Source of the DNA: Flavobacterium anhuiense
Lineage (GTDB): Bacteria; Bacteroidota; Bacteroidia; Flavobacteriales; Flavobacteriaceae
DNA: 64,000 nt
Direction of reading: 5' to 3'
Assembly: GCF_900101855.1 (NCBI RefSeq)
Contig: NZ_FMVC01000004.1
Span: 1-64,000 of the forward strand
A program made the position numbers and the translations under genes. Shown here piece by piece: positions 9,274 to 18,201 of this stretch. How positions within the stretch are numbered: position 1 is the first letter of the stretch; each line of letters begins with the position of its first letter. Under the pieces are notes generated by a model. That model was not told where the DNA came from, searched no databases, and worked only from the letters and a program-made list of their open reading frames with translations.

Positions 9274-10179
9274 TTAAAGATCAAAACTCACTCCATCATC
9301 TCCCAAAAGCACATTTGGAAAAACTTCCTCAGCTTCTTTCTTAAAAGACTCTATTCCATCATATCGTGTTGAATAATGACCTAAAATCAATTGCTTTACA
9401 TTAGCTTTTAAAGCAATATTTGCAGCTTCTTTTGCCGTTGAATGAAGTGTTTTTTCTGCCAATCTTGCCTCCGATTCTAAAAATGTCGATTCGTGATACA
9501 AAATATCTGTGTTCTGTATAATTGGAATTATATCTTCGTTATAAACCGTATCCGAACAAAAAGCATAACTTTTTGCTGGCGGTGGGTCAAAAGTAAGTTT
9601 TTCGTTTTCAATTATAGTTCCATCGTCAAGCGTAATATCTCCGCCATTTTTTATTTTCTGATAATACGCAACATGTATATTATAGCGCTGAACAGCTTCT
9701 ACGTTTAATTTTCTTTCGTCTGGTTTTTCTTGAAAAAGATAACCATTGGTATAAACGCGATGCTTCAACGGGATTGTTTTTACGATAACTTTCTTATCCT
9801 CAAAAATAACTTCGCTTTCTTTCGATTCTAATTCATGGAAAAACAAAGAATAAGTTGTCCATGATTCTGTCAATTTTAACTGAAGCAGAATCAATTCTTT
9901 AATTCCTTTTGGACCATAGATATGCAAATCTGTGGTTCTGCCTAAAAGTGAAAAAGTTGAAATAGTACCTATTAATCCATACAAATGATCTCCATGAAGA
10001 TGTGAGATAAAAATGTGATTAATTTTTGAGAATTTAATCTTGTTTTTACGAAGCTGAACTTGAGTTCCTTCGCCGCAGTCAATTAAAAATAATCTGTTTT
10101 TAATGTCTAAAACCTGCGAAGTCGGATTAGTAAGCGTTCTGGGAGTTGCGGCATAACAGCCAAGTATAGTTAATTTCAT
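9274..10179 (-). CDS. rnz: Ribonuclease Z (tRNA 3' processing endonuclease)
   Basis: RNase Z removes 3' trailers from tRNA precursors. At 301 residues it is the short form of the metallo-beta-lactamase-fold enzyme. The zinc-binding motif HLHGDH lies near residue 61, after the conserved ATPRTLTNPTS and DCGEGTQVQLR segments; FCSDTVY and the HSTAKEA (His) and LGHYSTRY motifs provide the remaining ligands. The ATG at 10179 is preceded by an AT-rich hairpin. It is downstream of a small STAS-like gene on the same strand, a pairing I recall as common in Flavobacteriia. Confidence 0.95.
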   Translation of the reverse strand: MKLTILGCYAATPRTLTNPTSQVLDIKNRLFLIDCGEGTQVQLRKNKIKFSKINHIFISHLHGDHLYGLIGTISTFSLLGRTTDLHIYGPKGIKELILLQLKLTESWTTYSLFFHELESKESEVIFEDKKVIVKTIPLKHRVYTNGYLFQEKPDERKLNVEAVQRYNIHVAYYQKIKNGGDITLDDGTIIENEKLTFDPPPAKSYAFCSDTVYNEDIIPIIQNTDILYHESTFLESEARLAEKTLHSTAKEAANIALKANVKQLILGHYSTRYDGIESFKKEAEEVFPNVLLGDDGVSFDL

Positions 10180-10182
10180 TTC

Positions 10183-10236
10183 TCAATTAAAAATTGATAA
10201 TTGACAATTATTAATTTTTAATTATCAATTGTTAAT
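10183..10236. repeat. AT-only inverted repeat between rnz and the STAS-like gene
   Basis: AATTAAAAATTGATAATTGAC is followed by an inverted near-copy (AATTATCAATTGTTAATT), giving a long AT hairpin that fills the whole spacer. Confidence 0.65.
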
Positions 10237-10238
10237 TA

Positions 10239-10571
10239 TTAGAAACCTAGATCTCTTTCTATTTCTTCCATTTCGATAATATCGTGAGCTTCTAAAAGAG
10301 AAGGCACCACAACCAATTTATCTGAAATAGCATTAAAATCAAGATCGGTTGCTACAATTACAAACGATTTTTTTGCTTTTTTCTGAACTTTAGAAAGCGG
10401 TAAAAAAGCTTTTAAATCATTTTCTGAAATATTAGAATCAGCTGATAAATCGATTATAATATTTTGTTTTTCAAAGGTTTTAAATTGTTGCGTTACTTTT
10501 TCCAAGAAAGCATTTACATCTCCTTGCGTATCTTTAATCGTAACGGTATGTCCTTTTTGATCTACTTTCAT
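10239..10571 (-). CDS. Small STAS-like protein
   Basis: The 110-residue soluble protein has no signal peptide or membrane segment. Its order of elements (NIIIDLSAD, then a helix with LKAFLPLSKVQKKAKKS, FVIVATDLDF, LVVVPSLLEAHDII) resembles the STAS fold of anti-sigma-factor antagonists, although the usual phosphorylatable Ser in a DSxG motif is not evident. Similar short proteins are sometimes named ribonuclease Z in databases because of their neighbour; nothing in this sequence supports nuclease activity. It ends 59 bp before the rnz start, separated by an AT hairpin. Role unknown; a regulatory or scaffolding role is only inference. Confidence 0.8.
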   Translation of the reverse strand: MKVDQKGHTVTIKDTQGDVNAFLEKVTQQFKTFEKQNIIIDLSADSNISENDLKAFLPLSKVQKKAKKSFVIVATDLDFNAISDKLVVVPSLLEAHDIIEMEEIERDLGF

Positions 10572-10661
10572 TTTATATTTTTGAGGGCTTATATTTATGC
10601 TAATTTACTAAGTTTTTTTGTTGTTTCAAGTTTCAAATTTAAGTTGCCAAACTTTGTGAGC

Positions 10662-10756
10662 TTAACCGCAAAGTTCGCAAGGTTTTTTCGCAAAGTACAC
10701 AAGAAAAAACAAAGCTTTGCGAACCTCGCGTAGCTCTTTGCGAACTTTGCGGTTAA
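10662..10756. repeat. Long inverted repeat, CGCAAAGTTCGCAA family
   Basis: TTAACCGCAAAGTTCGCAA at 10662-10680 is perfectly inverted at 10738-10756, enclosing a region that also folds on itself. Related words occur at 16551-16596 and 17614-17660. It lies between the starts/stops of the STAS-like gene and pyrB, ending 20 bp from the pyrB stop, so it could act as its transcript 3' end. Confidence 0.8.
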
Positions 10757-10776
10757 ATTTTAAACCAGAAACAAAA

Positions 10777-11706
10777 TTATTGCTGAATCTTAGAGGCCAG
10801 CAAATAAATAACCGCCATTCTAATCGCTACACCATTCTCAACCTGATTTAAGATTACAGAATGTTCTGAGTCGGCCACTTCAGAAGTAATCTCTACTCCT
10901 CTATTGATTGGCCCAGGGTGCATGATTACAATTTCTTTGCTAAGAGAATCCAAAAGCGGTTTATCTACTCCATATTGCTGTGCGTACTCGCGTGTTGATG
11001 GGAAGAAATTCACATCCATACGCTCGTTTTGTACACGAAGCATATTCGCTACGTCGCACCATTCTAGCGCTTTTCTTAAATTCGGTTCAACCGTAACACC
11101 AAGCGATTCAATATATCTTGGAATCAACGTTTTTGGTCCGCAAACTTTTACTTCTGCGCCTTGCATCTGCAAAGCATATATGTTTGAAAGCGCTACACGC
11201 GAGTGCAGAATATCGCCTACAATAACTACTTTTTTTCCAGCAACATCTCCCAGTTTTTCTCTGATAGAATAACTGTCCAATAAAGCCTGAGTTGGATGCT
11301 CATGTGCTCCGTCTCCTGCGTTTACAATGCTTGCTTTGACATTTTTAGATAAAAAATAAGCCGCTCCGGGATTAGAGTGGCGCATTACAACCATATCCAC
11401 TTTCATTGAAAGGATATTATTTACAGTATCAATCAAAGTCTCTCCTTTTTTAACCGATGATTGAGCTGCAGAAAAACTGATGACATCAGCAGATAAACGT
11501 TTCTGCGCTAATTCGAAAGAGAGTTTGGTTCTGGTACTGTTTTCGAAGAAAATATTGGCAATAGTAATATCTCGTAATGAAGGAACTTTTTTAATTGGTC
11601 TATTAATGACTTCTTTAAAATGATCTGCCGTTTCAAAAATCAGGTTAATATCATTCTCGTTGATATATTTGATTCCTAATAAATGATCTACGCTTAATTC
11701 TTTCAT
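10777..11706 (-). CDS. pyrB: Aspartate carbamoyltransferase catalytic chain
   Basis: PyrB joins carbamoyl phosphate and aspartate in the second step of pyrimidine synthesis. The 309-residue protein contains the carbamoyl-phosphate motif FFENSTRTKLSFELA, the SVKKGETLIDT loop, HPTQALLD, and the aspartate-site segment HPGPINRGVE. No regulatory pyrI gene is adjacent. pyrR lies upstream on the same strand, 185 bp away, which suggests shared pyrimidine control, but the spacer holds a repeat element. The downstream end is a 95-bp inverted repeat. Confidence 0.97.
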   Translation of the reverse strand: MKELSVDHLLGIKYINENDINLIFETADHFKEVINRPIKKVPSLRDITIANIFFENSTRTKLSFELAQKRLSADVISFSAAQSSVKKGETLIDTVNNILSMKVDMVVMRHSNPGAAYFLSKNVKASIVNAGDGAHEHPTQALLDSYSIREKLGDVAGKKVVIVGDILHSRVALSNIYALQMQGAEVKVCGPKTLIPRYIESLGVTVEPNLRKALEWCDVANMLRVQNERMDVNFFPSTREYAQQYGVDKPLLDSLSKEIVIMHPGPINRGVEITSEVADSEHSVILNQVENGVAIRMAVIYLLASKIQQ

Positions 11707-11712
11707 TGTGTG

Positions 11713-11886
11713 TGTTTATATGTTTAATCGTTGAATTGTTTAATCGTTTTTTTAATGTTTAACCGTTTATTTGTTTAATTGTTTAATCGTCTGCTTTGCG
11801 ATTTAACGGTTCAACTAATTTTAAAATTTGTTAAATTATTTAATCGAAATAAATCGATTAAACAATTAACCGATTACACGATTAAC
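11713..11886. repeat. GTTTAATCG repeat element upstream of pyrB
   Basis: Variants of GTTTAATCG and GTTTAACCG occur several times in the first half, and inverted forms (CGATTAAAC, ACCGATTA, ACGATTAACC) in the second half, so the 170-bp spacer can form a long hairpin. The same kind of element is at 54606-54718, also immediately upstream of a gene start. Confidence 0.75.
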
Positions 11887-11891
11887 CAAAT

Positions 11892-12431
11892 TTAATTCGT
11901 CACAAGGTGAACAACATCTTCACCATCATTTTCTTTCCAGCTTACAATTACTTTTTCACCATTAATAGCATCTACCTGACGGCCTCTATAATCGGGTTGA
12001 ATTGGTAAATGACGGCTGAAACGTCTGTCTATTAAAACCAATAATTCAATTTCTGAAGGTCTTCCGAAAGATTGAATGGCAGTTAAGGCAGAACGAATGC
12101 TTCTTCCGGTAAACAAAACGTCATCAATAAAAATGACTTTTTTGTCTTCTACTATAAAATTGATTTGGGTTTTATTGGCTTCAAGCGGTTTATCAGTACG
12201 ACGGAAATCATCTCTAAAAAAAGTGATGTCCAAGTATCCTAAAGAAATTTCAGGAACCATGTATTCGTTTTCTAATATTTGTTTTAAACGTTCAGCTAAA
12301 AAAACGCCTCTTGGCTGAATTCCAACTAAAATAGTTTCAGAGAAATCAAGATGTTTTTCGATTAACTGACAAGCCAAACGATGGAGTATGATAGTAACTT
12401 CTTTAGAATTAAGTAATACTTTTTGACTCAT
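11892..12431 (-). CDS. pyrR: PyrR, pyrimidine attenuator / uracil phosphoribosyltransferase
   Basis: The 179-residue protein has the phosphoribosyltransferase PRPP-binding motif VIFIDDVLFTGRSIRSAL and the PyrR-type flanks (GIQPRGVFLAERL, DITFFRDDF, DYRGRQVD). In Bacillus PyrR binds pyr mRNA; in Bacteroidota this RNA role is less certain. I chose ATG 12431 (MSQKVLL) because the frame's longer version begins at a TTG and adds 32 unconserved residues. A TATATTTG sequence on the minus strand (12456-12463) fits the TAnnTTTG -7 box and falls inside that extension, which supports the shorter start. pyrB is next downstream. Confidence 0.93.
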   Translation of the reverse strand: MSQKVLLNSKEVTIILHRLACQLIEKHLDFSETILVGIQPRGVFLAERLKQILENEYMVPEISLGYLDITFFRDDFRRTDKPLEANKTQINFIVEDKKVIFIDDVLFTGRSIRSALTAIQSFGRPSEIELLVLIDRRFSRHLPIQPDYRGRQVDAINGEKVIVSWKENDGEDVVHLVTN

Positions 12432-12455
12432 AAGTGATTGTAATGTTTGGTTGCG

Positions 12456-12463
12456 CAAATATA
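12456..12463 (-). promoter_or_regulatory. Candidate -7 box for pyrR
   Basis: On the minus strand the sequence reads TATATTTG, an exact match to the Bacteroidota -7 consensus TAnnTTTG, 25 bp before the pyrR ATG. No TTG is found 19-21 bp further upstream, so support is partial. Confidence 0.5.
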
Positions 12464-12683
12464 CGGAATCTGATTTTATTTGTTGGGGTGTTGGGGTTGG
12501 AAATATACCTTTTTTTACAGATCTCAATTTGGAGTAAAAAAAGAATTTTGGATAAATATCTTCAATAGTTTAAAAAAAACTTACTTTTTAAACTATTTTA
12601 CGATCAAAATTATATTTTAGCAAATAGATATGTAAAATTAATAGCAAGCAACTACTTATAGCTACTTTATAAAAAACAAAAAA

Positions 12684-13298
12684 ATGGGGAACAAAAATTT
12701 ACCTAGAACATTTAAAAATTTAAAAGAAATTTATAGCATAAATCTTTATGATAAAATTCTAGAGTTACGAAAATTTGAAATTGAAAATTTTTGGAAACGA
12801 ACACTTTTTTTTTGGGGAACTATTGCAATTGTTTTAGCTGGATATTTTGGTTCGAAAGTAGATGAAAAATACCTCATATTTATTTCACTGATAGGTCTTC
12901 TCTATAACATCATATTTTCACTAAGTATTAGAGGAAGCAAATATTGGCAAGAGCACTGGGAAACAATGGCGGTAATTTACGAAAACGAATTAGATTTTGA
13001 TTTGTTTAAAAGTGAAACTTCGTACTTAATTTACAAAAACAGCAAGCATTTTATAACTACCCCTTATAGATTTTCAGTTTCAAAATTAACAATGCTATTG
13101 AGCGATTTAACCGTTATATTATGGTTTCTTTTATGGCTTAAAGATTTATTTAATTCTTTCGACAAAAAATTTATATTCTTTCAATTTGAATACTGTGCAA
13201 AGCCTCATTTTTTCACAATCTATGTTATTATTGTACATATTCTACTGATTGGATACTTTAGATACTCTATAAGAGAAGGAAAAGTAATACACAACTAA
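12684..13298 (+). CDS. RipA-like four-helix membrane protein of the accessory cassette
   Basis: The 204-residue protein has a charged amphipathic N-terminus, two close membrane helices (about 43-62 and 65-85), a cytoplasmic stretch beginning RGSKYWQEHWE, and two more likely helices (about 130-150 and 175-195). The helix pair followed by a GSKYWQ-WE motif recalls proteins named RipA family octameric membrane protein; SLATT-type two-helix effectors of defence systems are an alternative comparison. I cannot confirm either without a profile search. The gene and its partner 29 bp downstream are clearly more AT-rich than the housekeeping genes around them and look like one operon acquired as a unit. 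Confidence 0.8.
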   Translation: MGNKNLPRTFKNLKEIYSINLYDKILELRKFEIENFWKRTLFFWGTIAIVLAGYFGSKVDEKYLIFISLIGLLYNIIFSLSIRGSKYWQEHWETMAVIYENELDFDLFKSETSYLIYKNSKHFITTPYRFSVSKLTMLLSDLTVILWFLLWLKDLFNSFDKKFIFFQFEYCAKPHFFTIYVIIVHILLIGYFRYSIREGKVIHN

Positions 13299-13327
13299 AA
13301 AAACAATTTAAAAAAACCTTAAAAATT

Positions 13328-14290
13328 ATGAATAATTATTTGAAAGATAGTTTTGTATTCTTTAACGAAGTTTCTAGAAGAATTGAATATACTATCCCCG
13401 ATAATGAAATTATACAATTAGCTTTTAATATGGCTTTAGGCTGTGAAAGATTATTAAAAGGAATTTTGTATGAAATAAACCCAACGTATATACTAATAGA
13501 ACCCGATTTTAAACATTCTTTACAAACTTTGTATCCTGATAAAATATTATCAACCATATCTGGATCTAAACAATTAGAAAACAAACCAAATTCCGATGTA
13601 ATAACTTTTAACAATAGCTTATTAAGAACACAATTAGTTTCGGAAAGCACTATAAATCATAAAAATATTTTATTTACAATTTCTAAAGCAAGAGATATAA
13701 TTGCGCATTGCGAGCTTAATCAATTGGAAAAACAGAGTATTAAAGAAATTATTCAACGTGATTTTTACACAATGCTTCTTTCTTTTTCAAAAGAGCTTCA
13801 AATTGATAAAAGACATTTTTTTGATGGAAAACACATAAAACTTTCTAAAATTTCTGCTTCTCTACAAACTGATTTAAATGAAAAATTAAAAATATTAATA
13901 GAAACACATCAAGAAATATGGAAATCGTTAAGTGGTAACGAAAATTTTATTACACAAAAAGAAAAAAGTACTCAAACAATTCTTGATTCAAGACATAAAG
14001 ATAAAATTGAATGTCCTTCTTGCAAAAATATTGCAATAATTTATTTAAAACCCATCGTTGAATTTAATCAACTTAGATTACTTGAAGAAACTATAGGCCA
14101 CGAAATTATAAAATTAAAATGTGAATTTTGTAAATTAGAAATTAACGAATCATCCATTTTAGATAAATTAGGAATACGTAATAGAAAATTACATCGAAAT
14201 TCAGAATGTATTTATTGTGGAATACCACTTGAGGAAGGAGAAACTTGTAATCACTGTTCATCAGGAAGCATTAATATAGTTTTAAGTTAA
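13328..14290 (+). CDS. HEPN-like protein with C-terminal zinc ribbons
   Basis: The 320-residue protein has an all-helical N-terminal half. The segment MALGCERLLKGILYEI (about 35-50) and the later ARDIIAHCEL (121-130) give the two-helix pattern and the R-x4-H motif (Arg122, His127) of HEPN domains, many of which are metal-independent RNases in toxin-antitoxin and defence systems. The C-terminal part has four CxxC pairs: Cys229/232 with Cys265/268, and Cys294/297 with Cys307/310, which look like one large and one short zinc ribbon that could bind nucleic acid or protein. It follows the RipA-like gene by 29 bp. I do not recognise a named family; the HEPN call rests on the motif and helical pattern only. 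Confidence 0.8.
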   Translation: MNNYLKDSFVFFNEVSRRIEYTIPDNEIIQLAFNMALGCERLLKGILYEINPTYILIEPDFKHSLQTLYPDKILSTISGSKQLENKPNSDVITFNNSLLRTQLVSESTINHKNILFTISKARDIIAHCELNQLEKQSIKEIIQRDFYTMLLSFSKELQIDKRHFFDGKHIKLSKISASLQTDLNEKLKILIETHQEIWKSLSGNENFITQKEKSTQTILDSRHKDKIECPSCKNIAIIYLKPIVEFNQLRLLEETIGHEIIKLKCEFCKLEINESSILDKLGIRNRKLHRNSECIYCGIPLEEGETCNHCSSGSINIVLS

Positions 14291-14460
14291 AAATTACGAG
14301 ATTGTTTTTAAACATTTATTTAGCATTAATTTTAAATACTAACCGTATTGTTTTTTAAAAAAACTTTTGCTCCAAATCCTAAAACATTTCCAAAAAATTC
14401 TATAACACATTTTCCTGATTCGTGAAGTAATTTTAAGTATCAATTTAAAACATCAGAATC

Positions 14461-14634
14461 ATGCAAAATAAAATACTAAGATTGTTAATGGTATTTGTAA
14501 TACTGTTTTCATTTTCAAGCTGTGAAGTTATAGGAGACATTTTTAAAGCCGGAATGGGATTCGGGATATTTATAGTAATCTTTATTATTGCGATTATTAT
14601 CTGGATTTTTGCCAAAATGTTCGGAAGCAAATAG
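14461..14634 (+). CDS. 57-residue lipoprotein with one membrane helix
   Basis: A small ORF starting ATG at 14461 encodes a signal-like hydrophobic stretch, a lipobox ending at Cys21 (FSFSSC), a short EVIGDIFKAGMGFG segment, and a second strongly hydrophobic helix (about 35-50) ending in KMFGSK. Very similar short proteins are common in Flavobacterium and are often misnamed phosphatidate cytidylyltransferase; there is no sign of such an enzyme here. A strong terminator hairpin starts 17 bp after the stop, which supports an independent transcript. Function unknown. Confidence 0.8.
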   Translation: MQNKILRLLMVFVILFSFSSCEVIGDIFKAGMGFGIFIVIFIIAIIIWIFAKMFGSK

Positions 14635-14651
14635 TAGTAAAATAAACAAAT

Positions 14652-14695
14652 AAAAAATCCCAAATTCCAAGTTTAATCGGAATTTGGGATTTTTT
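14652..14695 (+). terminator. Terminator of the small lipoprotein gene
   Basis: AAAAAATCCCAAATTCC pairs perfectly with GGAATTTGGGATTTTTT around a 10-base loop, followed by more T. Nearly the same stem is used at 14792-14829 and 35995-36039. Confidence 0.9.
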
Positions 14696-14738
14696 TTATC
14701 GATGTAGAACAAAGTCCAATCTTTGTCGAGTTCCTTGC

Positions 14739-14764
14739 GAAGATTTCTCCTTCGTCGAAATGAC
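14739..14764 (-). repeat. Dispersed repeat, TTCGACGAAGGAGAAATC family
   Basis: Copy of a 26-bp unit (core TTCTCCTTCGTCGAAATGAC on the plus strand) that also occurs twice, inverted relative to each other, at 16650-16675 and 16725-16750. Confidence 0.85.
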
Positions 14765-14791
14765 AAACTATGCTTGAAAGATATAGAATAG

Positions 14792-14829
14792 AAAATCCCA
14801 AATTCACAAAAATTGGAATTTGGGATTTT
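14792..14829 (-). terminator. Terminator of the ABC-F gene
   Basis: AAAATCCCAAATTC pairs with GAATTTGGGATTTT, 21 bp after the ABC-F stop on the minus strand. Confidence 0.85.
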
Positions 14830-14849
14830 AATATATTGGAATTTAAAGA

Positions 14850-16596
<1,747 letters not shown>

Positions 16597-16649
16597 TGTT
16601 TCATCCAAAGTATTATAAATGCAATGATGAAGTGTTATTACACAATCTT

Positions 16650-16750
16650 GTCATTTCGACGAAGGAGAAATCTTCACAAGTGACTCTACAAAGATTGGCA
16701 ATTATTAGGACCGGAATTTCTCGCGAAGATTTCTCCTTCGTCGAAATGAC
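16650..16750. repeat. Perfect inverted repeat of the TTCGACGAAGGAG family
   Basis: A 26-bp unit at 16650-16675 (core TCATTTCGACGAAGGAGAAA) is exactly inverted at 16725-16750, 49 bp apart, making a REP-like double unit (BIME-like). The interior also contains short complementary words. It fills the spacer between the ABC-F and TlpA-like genes. Confidence 0.9.
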
Positions 16751-16795
16751 AAAAATGAGGTTACTTTGGTATAAAACTTTGCGAGATTAATTTAG

Positions 16796-17569
16796 CTAGA
16801 GTTTACTTTCCTTTTCTAAAGCCACTTCTAAACTTTCAAAATTAGGAAGCACTTTTGCAATCATTCCTTCTTTGTTTAGAATAAAATGTGTTGGGAAAGA
16901 ATTCAGTTGCAAAGCATTATTCATATATTCTTTCATGTCTGGAATTACAGAATACAAAAGAGGTTTTCTAGCTAAAAACGTTTTTAATTGTTCTGCTGAA
17001 TCTTCGGCCAAACTCATGAAAACGATATCTTTTCTGTCTTTATATTCTTCGGTCAATTTGTTGACTTGAGGAAACTCTCTGATGCATGGCGTGCAGTGAA
17101 TGTACCAGCATTTTATCACAATGATTTTTCCTTTCATGGATTCGTTGGTTACTAGATTTCCGTCTAAATCTTTGAATGAGAATTGAGGAAAAGCGGTTCC
17201 TTCCATTTTATAGTTTTTATAAGCATCAAAACCAATTTGATTGATTGTCGCTTTTATACTTGTATCTGTTTTTGGCTGAATTTTAAAAAGCTTATAGACG
17301 TAAATATTCGCTTCAGATTTCAATCGAACTGGGATAAAGTTCCCGTTTGCTAATTTATCTAAAAAGGCTTCTTTTGTTATTTCTTTTGAAGCTTCGTCTA
17401 AAGCGGTAAAATCTCTCGAAAGCATTATTTTTTTATTCTGATAAACGGACCATTCTGGGTAAGTTTTTTGAATTTGAGTGGGATCGACTTCTGGATTTCC
17501 GAATTTATTTTGGCCGAAAGAGAGAGTAGAAACTAAAAATGTGATTAAAATAATTAATAATTTTTTCAT
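16796..17569 (-). CDS. TlpA-like thiol-disulfide protein
   Basis: The 257-residue protein begins with a signal peptide (about 1-19) and an unassigned N-terminal domain, then has a thioredoxin-fold domain of the AhpC/TSA-Redoxin type from about residue 125. The active site is CTPC (Cys159 and Cys162) in the context KCWYIHCTPCIREFP, preceded by FSFKDLDGN. Such proteins reduce or shuttle disulfides in the periplasm, often in cytochrome maturation or stress repair, but no such partner is next to it. Single-gene transcript; upstream spacer holds repeats. Confidence 0.9.
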   Translation of the reverse strand: MKKLLIILITFLVSTLSFGQNKFGNPEVDPTQIQKTYPEWSVYQNKKIMLSRDFTALDEASKEITKEAFLDKLANGNFIPVRLKSEANIYVYKLFKIQPKTDTSIKATINQIGFDAYKNYKMEGTAFPQFSFKDLDGNLVTNESMKGKIIVIKCWYIHCTPCIREFPQVNKLTEEYKDRKDIVFMSLAEDSAEQLKTFLARKPLLYSVIPDMKEYMNNALQLNSFPTHFILNKEGMIAKVLPNFESLEVALEKESKL

Positions 17570-17613
17570 GAAGTTTTATGCGATAATTGTAATTCAAAAG
17601 TACGGATTTCTTT

Positions 17614-17660
17614 TTAACCGCGAAGTTCGCAAAGGATTTACGCAGAGTTCGCAAAGGGTT
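17614..17660 (+). repeat. CGCAAAG-family repeat words
   Basis: TTAACCGCGAAGTTCGCAAAG followed by a second AGAGTTCGCAAAGGG; same family as 10662-10756, but without its inverted half. Confidence 0.65.
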
Positions 17661-17666
17661 TCTCGC

Positions 17667-17684
17667 TCCCGATAGCTATCGGGA
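17667..17684. repeat. Perfect 18-bp palindrome TCCCGATAGCTATCGGGA
   Basis: A fully self-complementary 18-mer at the end of the CGCAAAG repeat in the 632-bp spacer 17570-18201. It resembles a dispersed palindrome I recall from Flavobacterium genomes rather than a local operator. Confidence 0.7.
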
Positions 17685-17776
17685 CTGCAGATTTTTTTCT
17701 AAAATCTTTCATTATGAAACAAATATGTGTCACAATAAAAATAGTAATTCTTTAGATTTGCTAAAAAAATAAGATA

Positions 17777-18006
17777 ATGATTACAAATAATTTTTCAACC
17801 GAACTTGAAACAAGATTAAACGATTTCTTACAGACAAAATTGATTGTAAAGAAATGGCAAAAATGATACGCGAAGTAAATAATGTACTTTCATTATCAGT
17901 TATGAGAAAATGCGAAACGATAAAATCGGGAATAAAGAATGTCGATGATAATTTTTATTGGCTTAATCAACTTGCAGAAGTTTTAGATCCTTATTTGGAG
18001 GCATAA
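17777..18006 (+). pseudogene. Frameshifted small gene (about 76 codons)
   Basis: ATG 17777 opens a frame (MITNNFSTELETRLNDFLQ) that runs into a stop after 30 codons. A second frame, overlapping at the A-run 17836-17839, continues with IDCKEMAKMIREVN and ends NFYWLNQLAEVLDPYLEA before TAA at 18004-18006. One extra A in that run would join them into a 76-residue protein rich in helix-forming residues. A TAGATTTG box (17753-17760) 16 bp before the ATG matches the TAnnTTTG consensus. It may be a true pseudogene or an assembly error in a homopolymer; alternatively a 50-residue product could start at the internal ATG of the second frame. Function unknown. Confidence 0.65.
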
Positions 18007-18028
18007 AAAAATGTTTTAGCCATAAAAA

Positions 18029-18053
18029 AACCCGACAATAAAATTGTCGGGTT
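18029..18053 (-). terminator. Terminator downstream of chiA
   Basis: AACCCGACAA pairs with TTGTCGGGTT around TAAAA. The A-run lies on the left, so as an RNA with a U-tail it works on the minus strand, about 150 bp after the chiA stop. Confidence 0.8.
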
Positions 18054-18201
18054 CATAATGCTCTACATGAGGCAAAAACCAAATAACAAATTACCTCAAT
18101 TCACAGCATTTAAGAAATAAAAATTAGGTTAAAAAATAAATAACCAAACTCAATTTTAACCGTCCCAATTTTCTTATTTCTAAATTTTCAATACTTTTAT
18201 T

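Noticed and set aside
10464..10733. 89-codon plus-strand frame opposite the STAS-like gene
   Set aside because: Antisense shadow that runs into an intergenic repeat; composition unlike a protein.
12432..12527. N-terminal extension of pyrR by 32 residues
   Set aside because: Starts at TTG, is not PyrR-like and contains the candidate -7 box.
14515..14766. 83-codon minus-strand frame
   Set aside because: Overlaps the small lipoprotein gene, its terminator and a repeat copy.
17667..17684. Palindrome TCCCGATAGCTATCGGGA as a specific operator for the TlpA-like gene
   Set aside because: It sits at the end of a dispersed repeat and looks like a genome-wide element.
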